DNA from: Septoria linicola
Taxonomy: Eukaryota > Ascomycota > Dothideomycetes > Mycosphaerellales > Mycosphaerellaceae
Direction: 5' to 3'
Length of the DNA stretch: 64,000 bases
NCBI GenBank assembly: GCA_024114885.1
Contig: CP099426.1
Location: 310,001-374,000 of the forward strand
The notes below the pieces were generated by a model that ran no database searches, was not told the DNA's origin, and worked only from the letters and a program-made list of their open reading frames with translations. Of the stretch, positions 1-10,299 are shown piece after piece. Position numbers and translations under genes: made by a program. Position 1 is the first letter of the stretch, and the number at the start of each line of letters is the position of its first letter.

Positions 1-919
1 AACTGGTTGACTGGTAAAGACAACTCGCTCATCATCCTTTGGCCAAAGACCGGCTATGTGCGCGATCCCAGCACCTTCAATCCGCGAAAAAGCAAGAAGA
101 ACAACAACAGCAAGCGCAAAGTTGCCAACAGTAAGCGCACTACTCGTCAGGTCGACAGCGTGCTGTCCAGTCCAAACCTCGCCCCATCAGCTCAAGGACG
201 TACCGTCGCGGACACAAAGCAAGAACACGCCTCATCAAGCAAGAAGCAGCGACCACTCCTGAAACTCCCGATGGTCCACGCCAAGTCGCTCCGAAGCAGG
301 GAGCAAGGTCTATTGTTGCGTTCATTGGAGAGCAAGAAGCCAGTAGGAGTGGGGTATGACTCTGAAATATATCAGTATGGTGTGATGATCGTCCGAACGT
401 GGAATGGGATCACCGAGCAGAAGGAGCATGTGCTCGTTTGCAACGAAGACGTCTGCGCCACCTGTCAAGGCGAAGACACAGACGCTCAAGGCGGCAAAGC
501 TAATGGAAGGAATCGATGACGAGGAGAGTCCCAGCGCCGGCATCCCATTTGTTCATTTGGGCAGGGACACCATGATCAACTACCACAACAGACGCTGCTT
601 CAGCCAGTTCGTCCGCACCCAGATTCCAAGCATGGAGATTCCCGCCAAGACTACCATGACCACACTCTACTGCAAGCATGCTGGAAAGTGGGGACTTGTC
701 GCTGCTCTCGCCTGCGTCCTTGAGGAGTGTGATGTGTGCGCTCCATACCTCCAGGAGATCAATACCGAGGATGATGTCTTCGCTGGTGCTGAGGACGATG
801 TCGAGGACGATGTCGCGGAGGAAGATCTCAAGGAGGATATTCCGATGCTCAGTGCAGAAAACGACAGTGGTTACGAAGAGGAGGTCGAGCGCCCGCAAAA
901 GCGTCGCCGCTTGGTGTGA
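1..919 (+). pseudogene. Paralog 1 of the tandem CX4CX2C family, 5' end outside window, frameshifted
   Basis: The reading frame enters from the left edge (Asn-Trp-Leu, matching NNWL in the copy at 3468). It has a Lys/Arg-rich stretch (possible nuclear signal), then the family block KLPMVHA, then the first triple-cysteine motif (VCNEDVCATC). That frame ends at 519. The rest of the family (GIPFVHLGRD, then ACVLEECDVC, then an acidic tail ending in a basic KRRR cluster) lies in the next frame, ending at the TGA at 917-919. The switch lies between about 465 and 515 and equals one extra base or two missing bases. I found no GT-AG intron that would join the frames. It is a frameshifted copy or a sequencing error. 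Function unknown. Confidence 0.6.
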
Positions 920-1510
920 TAAGCTTCGATCAACGAATGGGCATGGTGGGGACTCACGACGATGAAATTGCAGAAGGACCGGAGAAGCAGGGGCCATACT
1001 CGCTCGGAGCCCAATCGACGCTCGACGAGGTAGGCTGGAATCGTCTCAGATCGCTAGATTACTTAGCGACAGATAGCAATGCATAATGACTGACCTGAAA
1101 CAACACTTTACGAGCGATGATCCCATCTTGCCACCCTTGAGGTGTGCCGCTATCTATGCCAATCATGGTATCGGAGTTCCAGCCTAATGACAGTGAAATT
1201 GTTCGGGATAGTGCATCTGTGATCTTGGCATGCTCCTTTGTTGTCGTGAACGACTTCCAACTGAAGCCGATTCTTTGTACATACAGCCGCATCCAGCAAG
1301 GCCGCGATATCTGCAAACAAGACAATGCGTCGCGCGGTGCCTTTGGGGAGGGTTTTCCCACATTTCCACAATCTGCAAATTCTCGTCGGCCTATGCCTAT
1401 GTCCCGTTCAACTTTCACCCTAGTGCGTATATACAGGTCGACTCCATGTACGACTAGCCAGTAGAGCCGTTAAGGATTTTAGTATATGCAGCTTTCCGAT
1501 CGAATTGAAT
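920..1510. other. Intergenic between paralogs 1 and 2
   Basis: Ordinary unmutated spacer of about 590 bp. I see no convincing gene, repeat or RNA here; the short ORFs on both strands have no family-like content. Confidence 0.5.
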
Positions 1511-2902
1511 ATGCCCACAGCAAGATGGACCGAAAAGGAGCGCCGCACAGGATTCATCTTGCAGGTTGTCCTGGGCCTCTCGGATCAGGAGGTGTTCGAC
1601 ATCATGGGCCGTATCTTTGGAGAGACCTGACGGGCACAATGGGAACGAAACGAGCGCAAAAAGTACCGCCTCAAGGACATTCGCGATGAGATCGAGTGGC
1701 GATGGTCTGAGGGTAAGCGACAAGCGCAGTGGAACACTATCGATCCTGAAGGTGGACCTGATGCGGCAGAGCGCGCCAACTGGATGCAGACACTTGGAGA
1801 GATCCACGCGGCTGCAGCCAACAGTGCTCTTCGAAACTTTCTGCTGGAAGACGATGATGGCAATCCACCCCGACCGCTTGCAGTGATCCAGATTCCCACG
1901 ACGCTGCCCTCATATCAGCGCGACCCAAATACCCACGATAGTGTCTTCTACAAAGGTCACAAACGCCCGCCCGGCCGTGTCTCCAACGCCAGTACACAAG
2001 CGATCGATGGCGGCAAAGTTGTGAAGGTTCCAAAGTCGGCCAAAGCTCCCACGAAGAAGAGACCGACCACTACAATGACTTCCACCGAGCCGGAGAACGA
2101 GGGCTGGTTTCTGAATATGATCCATCGGAAATGGCTTGTCGATGAACAAGCAGCTCGCTTGAGCGTGCAGCCTCGGTGGCTGGAGGCAAACGGCTCTCCC
2201 AAGCACATTTATCAAGAGTCACCGGTCCGAGAGTTTGGAGGCCAAGTCATCCGGCTGTATCATCCCACTAATGCGGACACTTTCAACGACATGCTCGTGT
2301 GCCAAGACCAGGTCTGCGCGTGGTGCACCGGCACCGCCATCATGGACGATGCTTGCGATGCAGAGCTCGTGATAGGCGTGGATGCCTCCCAGACTCCGAC
2401 GAAAGGTCTGCCGTTCGTTCACAGAGGCCGCGATGTATCGAATCTTATATTTAGTGCCAGAAGCTTCAATCCCGCGGCAGGTTTTGGAGAGCTGAACGTA
2501 CCAAAGCATACCAGGAAAGACAAAATCAATTGCATGGCAGGGAGTAATTCTGGACTGCGAGCATGGAGGGCAGTAGTAGTTTTAGGTTGCGTTGAAAGAC
2601 GATGTGGCGTTTGCACTCCAGCTTCTGGAAATGAGAAAGGCGCAAGCCCGATATTGGGAGGATCGAATGCCCCTGACGAGGACGACACAGAAGGTGACGA
2701 GGAAGGCGACGAAGATACGGAGCTGGATGGATCCGAGGAAAGCGACTACGAGCACAGGCCTCGGAAGAAGCGTCAACGACGCAGCAATGATCGCAAACAA
2801 GGAGAGAAAGGCCGTCGGGGAGGTAGAGGTGGTGGCTCTGGAGGTTTTGCCACGAGGAAGCCTGGTACAGTTGTCGCTGGACCAGATAAAGAGGCGAGGT
2901 AG
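1511..2902 (+). pseudogene. Paralog 2 of the tandem CX4CX2C family, in-frame TGA at codon 40
   Basis: From the ATG at 1511 the frame matches the intact copy: an N-terminal Myb/SANT-like Trp-rich segment (RWTEKERR, then LSDQEVFDIMGRIFGE), then ERKKYRLKDIRDE. It stays open to the stop ending at 2902 except for a TGA at 1628-1630, where the intact copy has Trp (GEDWRDK). The intron of the third copy (after IRD) is absent here; the codons run straight through. Downstream come CX4CX2C (VCQDQVCAWC), GLPFVHRGRD, a second CX4CX2C (GCVERRCGVC), an acidic stretch and a basic Gly-rich tail. Full length would be 463 residues. TGG to TGA is the simplest reading; an internal start downstream would lose the N-terminal domain. 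Function unknown. Confidence 0.65.
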
Positions 2903-3467
2903 CCGGCAGCGTAGATCCGGAGCGCGAGGTGCCGGAAGTGGCCTCTAGCGTACATAGTGCTTGGTCAACGATATGTGTTTACTTCCGGAAGAGTCCCAGC
3001 TTTCTACTTAGAAAGGCTCAGAGATCAAACAAAGTACTTGCGTGGTAGATTTCCCATTTCTTTATAGCGACAAACCAGCAGTACCACTGCCACCTCAAAG
3101 CAGGCTGTAGATGCGCGCCAGTCTGTTGTGTGCAGTATCTGGTCATTGATCCCGTGAGGCTAGATCAATGGTGTATGCGCCGTGAGTTCACAGTATATGT
3201 CGGCCGATGGCCCCGAATGAGAAAGACCATGAGATCCAGACAAGACACTTGCAAAGCCTTTGTGACCTTCATGCTGACATTCGTAGCACAATGCAGCTCC
3301 TCACGACTACTGGTCACCCACCGATCTACGGATCGTGTCCCTGGGGGTGAACCAGCAGCGGCGCTAAGGCGCTGCTCTTGCGCGCCCTTCGAAACAAACC
3401 TCGAAACCGCACCAACAATATCGCGACTTTGTATCAGCTTCACTCCCGGCAATCACAACTTCCAATC
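2903..3467. other. Intergenic between paralogs 2 and 3
   Basis: Spacer of about 565 bp, presumably holding the promoter of the copy starting at 3468. Nothing else recognised. Confidence 0.5.
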
Positions 3468-4894
3468 ATGCCAGCTGGATTGTGGTCCGAGCATGAGCGC
3501 CTTGTACTGCTTTACGCTGTGACCGTGTACGAGCTCACCGATGAGCAGCTATGGGACCTGGCGGGACGCATATTCGGAGAGGACTGGCGCGACAAGCGCA
3601 AGAAGTACACCCTCAAGGACATCCGCGATGGTAAATGCCAGTTCGTGACTTCCATGACTAGACACTCCACTAATTCGCTGTAGAGCTGAATTCGCGCTGG
3701 AAGGACGGCCATAGGAGCAAGCACTACAGCACCATCGACCCAGAACGAAGCGACGGCCTCTACGACGCGTCGGAAACTGTGAAGCGTGTCACAGCCAACC
3801 AGATCATCGTCACAGCGGCCGCACAGACGACTGGTAACAATTGGCTCCGCGAAAACGATCAAGACGTTCTGGAGACGCCGAATGCTCCAATTGCACTCAT
3901 CCCTAAGGCGACCCCTTACCGACGTGATCAGTCGACAATCCAAGCCGAGTTCCTGCGGGAAAAAGCTCGCAAAGCGGCAATCAAAGCTTCGAAGCAAGCT
4001 GCGAAGGAAGCTGCGGCGGCTCAAGATGCTGACAGTGGCACTGAGGGCACTGCTCCCACCCCTTCGCCACGTCGACGAAACCGGCCGACACGCAAGCGCA
4101 AGATGACTTCTGTCTCAGAGCCACCTCCTCCTTCCGCGCCGCCAGGAGCTCACCGTCATCGCAGCGTGCGAAGCAAAGCATCCAGAGATAATGACGAGGT
4201 GTCATTTCACAAGCTGCCAATGGTCCACGCCCATGCCATTGAAGTTAATGATGCGCGGATGGAGCTATCGGGTACTCGTGGACGCCAGATCAAGTCCATC
4301 TACAAAAAGTCGGAGATCTATCTCCACGGCGGTGAGATGATTCGCGTGTGGCTGCCGGATGAAGAGTATTACCAGGACATCGTGCTTTGCGACAGTGATG
4401 TCTGTGCCGAGTGTTCCGGAACAGGCCGGACTGGCGAGCTGAACATCAAAGTGAAGCTTAGTCTGTTCGGCGGCCTTCCCTTCGTGCATCTCGGCAGAGA
4501 CACTACGACCAACGATCAAGGAGAGTGTGTCTTTCGTCAAGTTGACAACGCCGCCACTGCTGCATGCGAGATGCCCGAAAACCGCAAGCATCTGAAGCAG
4601 ACCATGGTGTGGTGCAGGAGCGGAGGGACTGACGAGCGTGTCAAGGTTCTCGGATGTGTGAAGAAGAAATGCCGCGTCTGCACACCAACCGCAGTGGACC
4701 TTGAGAGCGAAGACGAGGACGAGGACGATGTTGGCGTGTACGGAGAACGTGACGTTGAGACAATTGGCCAGCAGTATCTCCTAGAAGCCAGCGTCCGGGA
4801 TAAAGACGAGCAAACCGACTTGTGCGACGAAGAGGATATTTCCGAGCCGGGTGAGAATGAGGATGGGGAGCAAGGCGATGAGTATCACCCATGA
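3468..4894 (+). CDS. Intact member of tandem family: Myb/SANT-like N-terminus plus duplicated CX4CX2C motif
   Basis: Two exons, 3468-3630 and 3684-4894, give 457 residues. The 53-bp intron (3631-3683) begins GTAAAT and ends TGTAG; its removal joins IRD to ELNSRW, the arrangement found uninterrupted in the copy at 1511. Residues 5-75 are Trp-rich and Myb/SANT-like (WSEHER, then LTDEQLWDLAGRIFGEDW). An Ala/Lys-rich helix and a Pro/Arg-rich segment follow. The signature region is KLPMVHA (about 231), C290-x4-C295-x2-C298, GLPFVHLGRD (318-327), C379-x4-C384-x2-C387, then a Glu/Asp-rich tail. The paired cysteine triads suggest metal binding; basic and acidic tracts suggest a nuclear chromatin or DNA-associated protein. 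Both are inference; I do not recognise a named family. Confidence 0.75.
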
Positions 4895-5488
4895 CCGATC
4901 AATGGCCACAAGCTCCTGGAGAAAGGTCGAGGAAAGATCGCAGATGAAGAACGCTTGGCTCGTGGCAAACTCGAGAGACATGATACTCCTTGGCCAACGT
5001 CGATGTGCATCATCTCCGCTGCGGGAGATAGCGAATGGGCCCTGCTATCCACACTGCTGCAGCAGAGAAATGTTGCGTATGCAAGGTGGGCGTGTACACA
5101 TTAGCAGCCGAGTAGTACGCTTTCAGTAGTGTGCTTTAAGAGTTGAGTGAATGACGGACCTCGCAACGGACTCCATACATCTACACCCGTGAGAATAGCA
5201 AGACACTACTGTAGGGTACTTGTTGTGGCGTCATCGGTGTGCTCGAGTTGAGTGTGTCTAGTGGTGCTTCGCCTCGACTTTGTCGACTGAGCCTTGTTAG
5301 CACGGTGAGGAAGCTGTCAATATGCGTAGATGTGGCGGGCATATTCTAGATGCTACACAACGTTTTCCAGCTTGGAGCTGCATTTGGGGTCTCAATCATG
5401 AACACGCCTAAGGCTAGGGTCAGACGGCCTTGCCTTTGCCATATCGATCACTCTCGTGATGTCTGACCCTCAATGAGCGGCTGCCAGC
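4895..5488. other. Intergenic, convergent 3' ends
   Basis: Lies between the 3' ends of the paralog at 3468 and the transporter read from the other strand. No gene or structured element recognised. Confidence 0.5.
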
Positions 5489-7130
5489 CTAGTACACCCA
5501 CAGCTTGACGACATCTGGATCATCTCTCAGCAGCTTCTTGTTCTTCCGCATCAGGATGATACGCATGGCCCACGCACAGACACAGACACCAAGCGAGAAG
5601 CCGATACTCGCCATGAACGCCTTGATGAACCGAGGAGAGTCCGAGTCTGGCCAGAGGTACGGTGTGTAGACCGATGCCAGATTGCCGAATGTGTTGGTCA
5701 GAGCGATGGCAACAGCCTTTTTCTCATCTGTCTCGCCGAGTGTGGAGGCAGCCCAAGCCAGAATGATGTTGTTGACGCCGTAAGTCGCGCCAACGAAGAG
5801 CATGATACCCACGTAGCGCCCTGCTACGCTTGTGGTTGCAGCAGCGACAGCAAAGCCGATGCAGGCTACGACTTTGGACACAGTCGTGTGCCATGTACGC
5901 TCATTGTAGCGACCAGAGCTCCAAGAAACAGCAATACTGACAAAGCCGGACACCAAATATGGAGGACAGGTCAGAGCAAGGCTGACAGTAGTGTTGAAGC
6001 CGAGAGTCTTGACCACTGATGGCAAGAAGTTCTTAAAGCCATTTGCAGAAAGATGGAGATTGTCCATGAGGCAGAAAAGCCATGTCTTTGGATCTGTGCA
6101 TGCTTCTCGCAGGCCTTTCCACACACTTGAGTTCTCTGATCGTCGGCCAGTAGTGTCATCGAAGATTCGCTGATGAGCAAGCTGCCTTTCCTCATGGGTG
6201 AGCCAACGTGTCTTCAGTGGACTGTCTGGTAGCACGAATATGGCAACGATAGCGATGGCGATGGAAAATGCTCCCTGGACGATGAATCTACATCGCATCA
6301 GCAATAATCCGTCGCACCACGCATGATATGCGAGGGAGTGAAAGTGAGAAGAGAACACTCACAGCCATTGCCAACCGGAAAGTCCTCTGACGCTATCGAG
6401 CTCCGAGAATATCGGTGCTGCGATCAGACCGGAGAACGAGCTCGCAAGCATGTTGCCAGTGTACATGATCGACATCCTGGTCGCCATCTCTTTTTTAGTG
6501 TAGAACATACTGATCATGTACAAAGCACCAGGGTAGAATGGCGCTTCTGTGATACCAAGGAGAAAACGGCAGACCAGCATTGTGGTGTAGTTGTGGCAAA
6601 GGTAGGTCAAAAGGCTGACTACAGACCAGGCCATCATGAATCCAGACATGAACAAGGACGGCCTGATCCTGTTGAGCAGCATGTTGCTAGGTCTTTTGAA
6701 GGTATTAGCTGTAATCGCCACCAATGACCTTTTCGAAATTACCCACACTTGTCCCAGGAGATAGCCAACAAACAGAATCGAGACACATGTATTGTACTGC
6801 GTGCCAGTGAGGCCAAGATCCTTGTCCAGTCCATTCAATTTGCCGTTGATCATGGCATTGCGGTCGAGGAAGTTGAAGAAGTACATGACCCAGAGAGTGG
6901 GCTACACTGCATGAGCGTGGTTATCGTCTGATGGCGCAACCAGAACTGACCATGATGTATGTGTCAAGCTTCCTCACAAGCTTGATCTCTTTGGGATCGA
7001 TCTTCTTGCGCGCACCGAACGCATCTTTCTCGACAGCCACACCATCAATGCCCTTCTCGGGCATGACTTCGTGCATCTCCACCTCGTACTTTGCGTCCTT
7101 CTCGTGTTGTGCCATGTCTTCACTAATCAT
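5489..7130 (-). CDS. Major facilitator transporter, anion:cation symporter (Dal5/allantoate permease-like)
   Basis: Four exons on the minus strand: 7130-6951, 6901-6747, 6692-6363 and 6287-5489, total 487 residues. Introns are 49, 54 and 75 bp (donors GTCAGT, GTGGGT, GTGAGT); joining them restores DTYIM-PTLWVM, LLGQ-VPSNM and WQWL-FIVQG. Family marks are LDRNA near residue 72, the QVPSN segment ending helix 2, ITEAPFYPGALY with a following FYTKKE loop, SGWQWLF, a long cytoplasmic loop after helix 6, and about twelve hydrophobic segments. The family imports organic anions such as allantoate, ureidosuccinate, nicotinate or other carboxylates across the plasma membrane; the substrate here cannot be read. 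An alternative start at 7115 removes five residues. The 54-bp intron is in frame and stop-free, so retention would give an 18-residue insertion. Confidence 0.88.
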
Positions 7131-8654
7131 GGTTGCGGATGTCGATGAGGTGAAGGGCTAGCAAAAGCTAGATAATTGATGGCGAGAAGGCTAGACTGTC
7201 CAGATAAGTAGCAGCATCGAGCTGTTCTCGCGTGGGGATAGTCTAGCTACCCCATGGGTAACCCCAGGTCTTGGAAACCGACCAAGCCTGCAGTGAGTAG
7301 TTCTTCCGGCTTGGCTATGGTGTGTAAGCTTAGCAGAAAGCCACAGCTGAAGCTGCATGGCTATCCTGGTGCGCTCAAAGACAGGTCTCAGACCATGTCT
7401 ATGGCTTTGTTCGCAGTGTGCCCACTTCTGTGGCTCTCATCAAGTCATGTGATTCGCCTCGGACCACGATCCGAGCACTACGAGGAACCACGAGGTCGCC
7501 CATGTGAACACTGACCCCCAATTCATGCAGAGTAATCCATGGTAATCTACGGAAAACTGCTGCAAGCACGGATGCTTCTCCACAGATTCCAGCCCTTATC
7601 CGGCGTGCGCAATGGAGGTCGGCCGCGATGTCGACATAGCCAGCACTGGTCCCCAGTAGATCGATTGTGAGCAATTCACATGCGTGATTGACGATGCCGC
7701 TGAACAAGAGTCCTCATCGTAGAATTGCGGCGGCGCATTAAAGCCTTTGCTTTTATCGCCGAGAAAGCAACCAGTGAGACACCAATATCACCATAGGCGT
7801 CGAACATCTTCGTACTTCCACTGATAAGCAAGCTCTATCTTGGCGATGGACCTGCCTGGAACCTGTGTTCGGTCGTCAATCGTATCCATACTCTCAAAAT
7901 TGCTAAGTTTGGTCGAGTCGGCAGCAGAGATGCGGCCTCATTCCATCGATATGTGCGGTTCTAGCATCGCTGCATGACTCGAATGAGATGGGCTGAAGAC
8001 TGCACCAAATATCGTTGATGCAAGGTAAGTTTTACGGATGTGAGACGTCCGAAGGGGAGTTCGCGGTGAGGGAAAGAACCGGTGCGGATCGAGGTGGCCA
8101 GATTCTCTTGGCGCCCGACCTCACCTGGTGTGTTTCGCATCACTCGAATCATGCATCACGCCACAGATGTAATGCATGCATATACAATAGCAACAAGTAT
8201 TGTGTTGCTTTATGTTCATAGAAGTCTCATATCTACGAAGGATCGTTTCCTTCACTCAGTAGGAAGACTTACGTTGAGCCCTGTCACAGATGAAGCTTTA
8301 CCGCGTACGATGTTCCAGAACAAGCGTACCATCCGCCTTGCACCTCGCAGGAACTGTGCTCATTCTGTTCCGAAGAATCATTGGGAGTGCACCGTTGCCA
8401 TGAAAATCTCTGGCAAAGCCCTTACACGACAATTTTTTTTGAATAGGCGTCAATGTGATGAGATGTGCAGAGACTCGCGCTACAGCGCTGCTGTTAGTGT
8501 CAGCGCTTCTAGCGGGGGTCATTGTTCGGTCTCAGCTAGCGATACCCTGAATATACGAAGCAGCTTAGAGATATGCAGAGCATGTCTTGACACAGGCCAT
8601 GTCGCTCGGCCGTCGGAACCTCCAGGCTAAATCGAATCTTCCTCATCTTGAGCC
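7131..8654. other. Intergenic, no supported gene
   Basis: About 1.5 kb of unmutated DNA between the transporter promoter and the relic at 8655. Several ORFs of 60-180 codons occur on both strands (for example 7399-7707 minus, 8082-8630 plus), but none has introns, motifs or composition I can defend. The transporter promoter should lie at 7131-7600. Confidence 0.4.
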
Positions 8655-9065
8655 TCAGATATATCTCACAAACTGCCGGATGGGGGTCGGGAAGTAAGCT
8701 CCTACCCATGTACGAGCGGGCCTGGAGCCGTGTCGTAACAGATGTTGATTGACACCCCGGACGTTCGGGCACTCTCGATCGTACGCCACCAGACTTTCTT
8801 CGAAACCAAGTGACAAAAGATGATCCGCGTGTACATGAGACCTGGCAGCCATGATCATGCGTGCTCTCAACGGTGTTAAGACTTGTCGCTCGAAGGCTAC
8901 AGCCACGGCCAGCGTATAGTGAAAATTCCAGCAGATCCATTCGGCGATTTGGTCAGACGTGGGTTTCCTATCGGTATTCAGGAAACTACTTTCGTAAGGT
9001 TGACCGTCCTCGCCCAGTTGTGTACCATACCGTGACAGAAGTTGAACGACAGGCTCAGGTCCTAG
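8655..9065 (-). pseudogene. 3' half of unknown gene split by a transposon
   Basis: A minus-strand frame runs without a stop from the transposon boundary (target copy GGTCCTAG at 9058-9065) to TGA at 8655-8657, encoding about 137 residues beginning LGPEPVVQLLSRYG. There is no start codon: the frame begins at the insertion point and continues in the piece at 16773-17123. Content looks protein-like (SDQIAEWICWNFHYTLAVAVAFE) but I recognise no family. Before the insertion the two pieces were one gene; the transposon has cut it. Confidence 0.6.
9058..9065. repeat. 8-bp target-site duplication, left copy
   Basis: GGTCCTAG directly precedes the left terminal inverted repeat and is repeated exactly at 16773-16780 after the right one. 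An 8-bp duplication is characteristic of hAT transposons. Confidence 0.85.
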
Positions 9066-9360
9066 CATAGAAGTTGAATCTTAAATATTGTTATTTAATA
9101 ACCTAGATTCAGATTCAATTCAATTACTGAATTGAATCGCAATATTCACTCTGAATATTCAATAATCATCTATAGACGTAGTAGTAATAACTTATTCTAT
9201 AGCGCTATCTACTATAATCTTAGTAATACCTAACTTCTCCTAACTTTTAGTATATTTAGACTAAGTTATAGTAGTACTATCGAGCTACGAGCGTATTTAT
9301 AGAATAGTGCGCCTAGCGCCGCTAAACGTACGCTCGGACTTAGTACTTATTAGTAATACG

Positions 9361-9637
9361 TATTAAAAGTAGAGAGCGTCTTAGATACTATATAATATTA
9401 AGGAGGGTATAGCGTAGTAAAGAAGAATAGAGGATTAATCTTAAACTATCTTACGTATATAATATAGTAGTAATATACTAGGAACTAAATATAAAGTTAA
9501 TTAAGTTAGTTATCTAAGAAGAGAAGAAAGAGAAGTAAGATATACCTCTTACTAAGCCTTAGGTAGATACTTTAGGTATCTAGAACTATACTTAAATATC
9601 TATATCTAGACTAACTATCTAGGATATATTCTTAATA
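9361..9637 (-). mobile_element. Solo copia LTR
   Basis: A 277-bp copy of the LTR found at 10023-10299 and 16044-16320, same orientation, with no internal region attached. It starts TATTAAAAGTAGAG and ends ATTCTTAATA. Flanking pentamers ATACG (left) and ATATA (right) could be one target duplication altered by C-to-T and G-to-A changes. It probably arose by LTR-LTR recombination. Confidence 0.7.
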
Positions 9638-10022
9638 ATATAGATAGTATATTAATAGCTATCTATAAGAGTATAGGCTAAGCTTAGCGCTAAGTACTAC
9701 TATTCTAGTACTATCTAGCGCTTACTATTAACTACTAGTAGTTTAAAACGATAAGTATAAATAAACGTTTTAAACTTATCTTAATCGCTCGTAACGCTCT
9801 ACTATTATAATTACTACTATTCGAATAATAACGGCTTACTATTATACGTATCTTTACTTACGCTAGTTAGCGAGAACTTGTCTTTATAGTACTACTAAAG
9901 CCTACGTACCTTCTCTATACTCTCGTCTAGCTATACTCTCTTTATTAGCGTTAACTAACGACTAGAGATCTATATAAAGTAGAAGTCTAGATAAAGTAGT
10001 ATAGTAGTAATATATACGCCTA

Positions 10023-10299
10023 TATTAAAAGTAGAGGGCGTATTATATACTATATAATATTAAGGAGGGTATAGTATAGTAAAGAAGAATAGGGGATTAA
10101 TCTTAAACTAACTTATATATATAGTATAGTAGCAATATGCTAGGAACTAAATATAAAGTTAATTAAGTTAGTTTTCTAAGAAGAGAAGAAAGAGAAGCAA
10201 GATATACCTCTTACTAAGCCTTAGGTAGATACCTAAGGCATCTAGAACTATACTTAGATGTCTATATCTAGACTAACTACCTAGGATATATTCTTAATA
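10023..10299 (-). repeat. Copia family 1 LTR (3' LTR of minus-strand element)
   Basis: 277 bp, near identical to 16044-16320. The ends TATTAAAA and CTTAATA fit original TG...CA termini changed to TA by RIP. Confidence 0.85.

Noticed and set aside
1611..1654. Possible 44-bp intron removing the TGA of paralog 2 (GTATCT donor, CTGAC branch-like site)
   Set aside because: The acceptor would be GAG, the phase does not fit the downstream frame, and the conserved RIFGE segment would be lost.
6693..6746. Reading the 54-bp in-frame stretch as coding in the MFS gene
   Set aside because: It has donor, branch (GCTAAT) and acceptor signals, and its removal restores the family QVPSN motif.
7399..7707. 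102-codon minus-strand ORF
   Set aside because: No motif, intron support or extension on either side; cannot be separated from chance.
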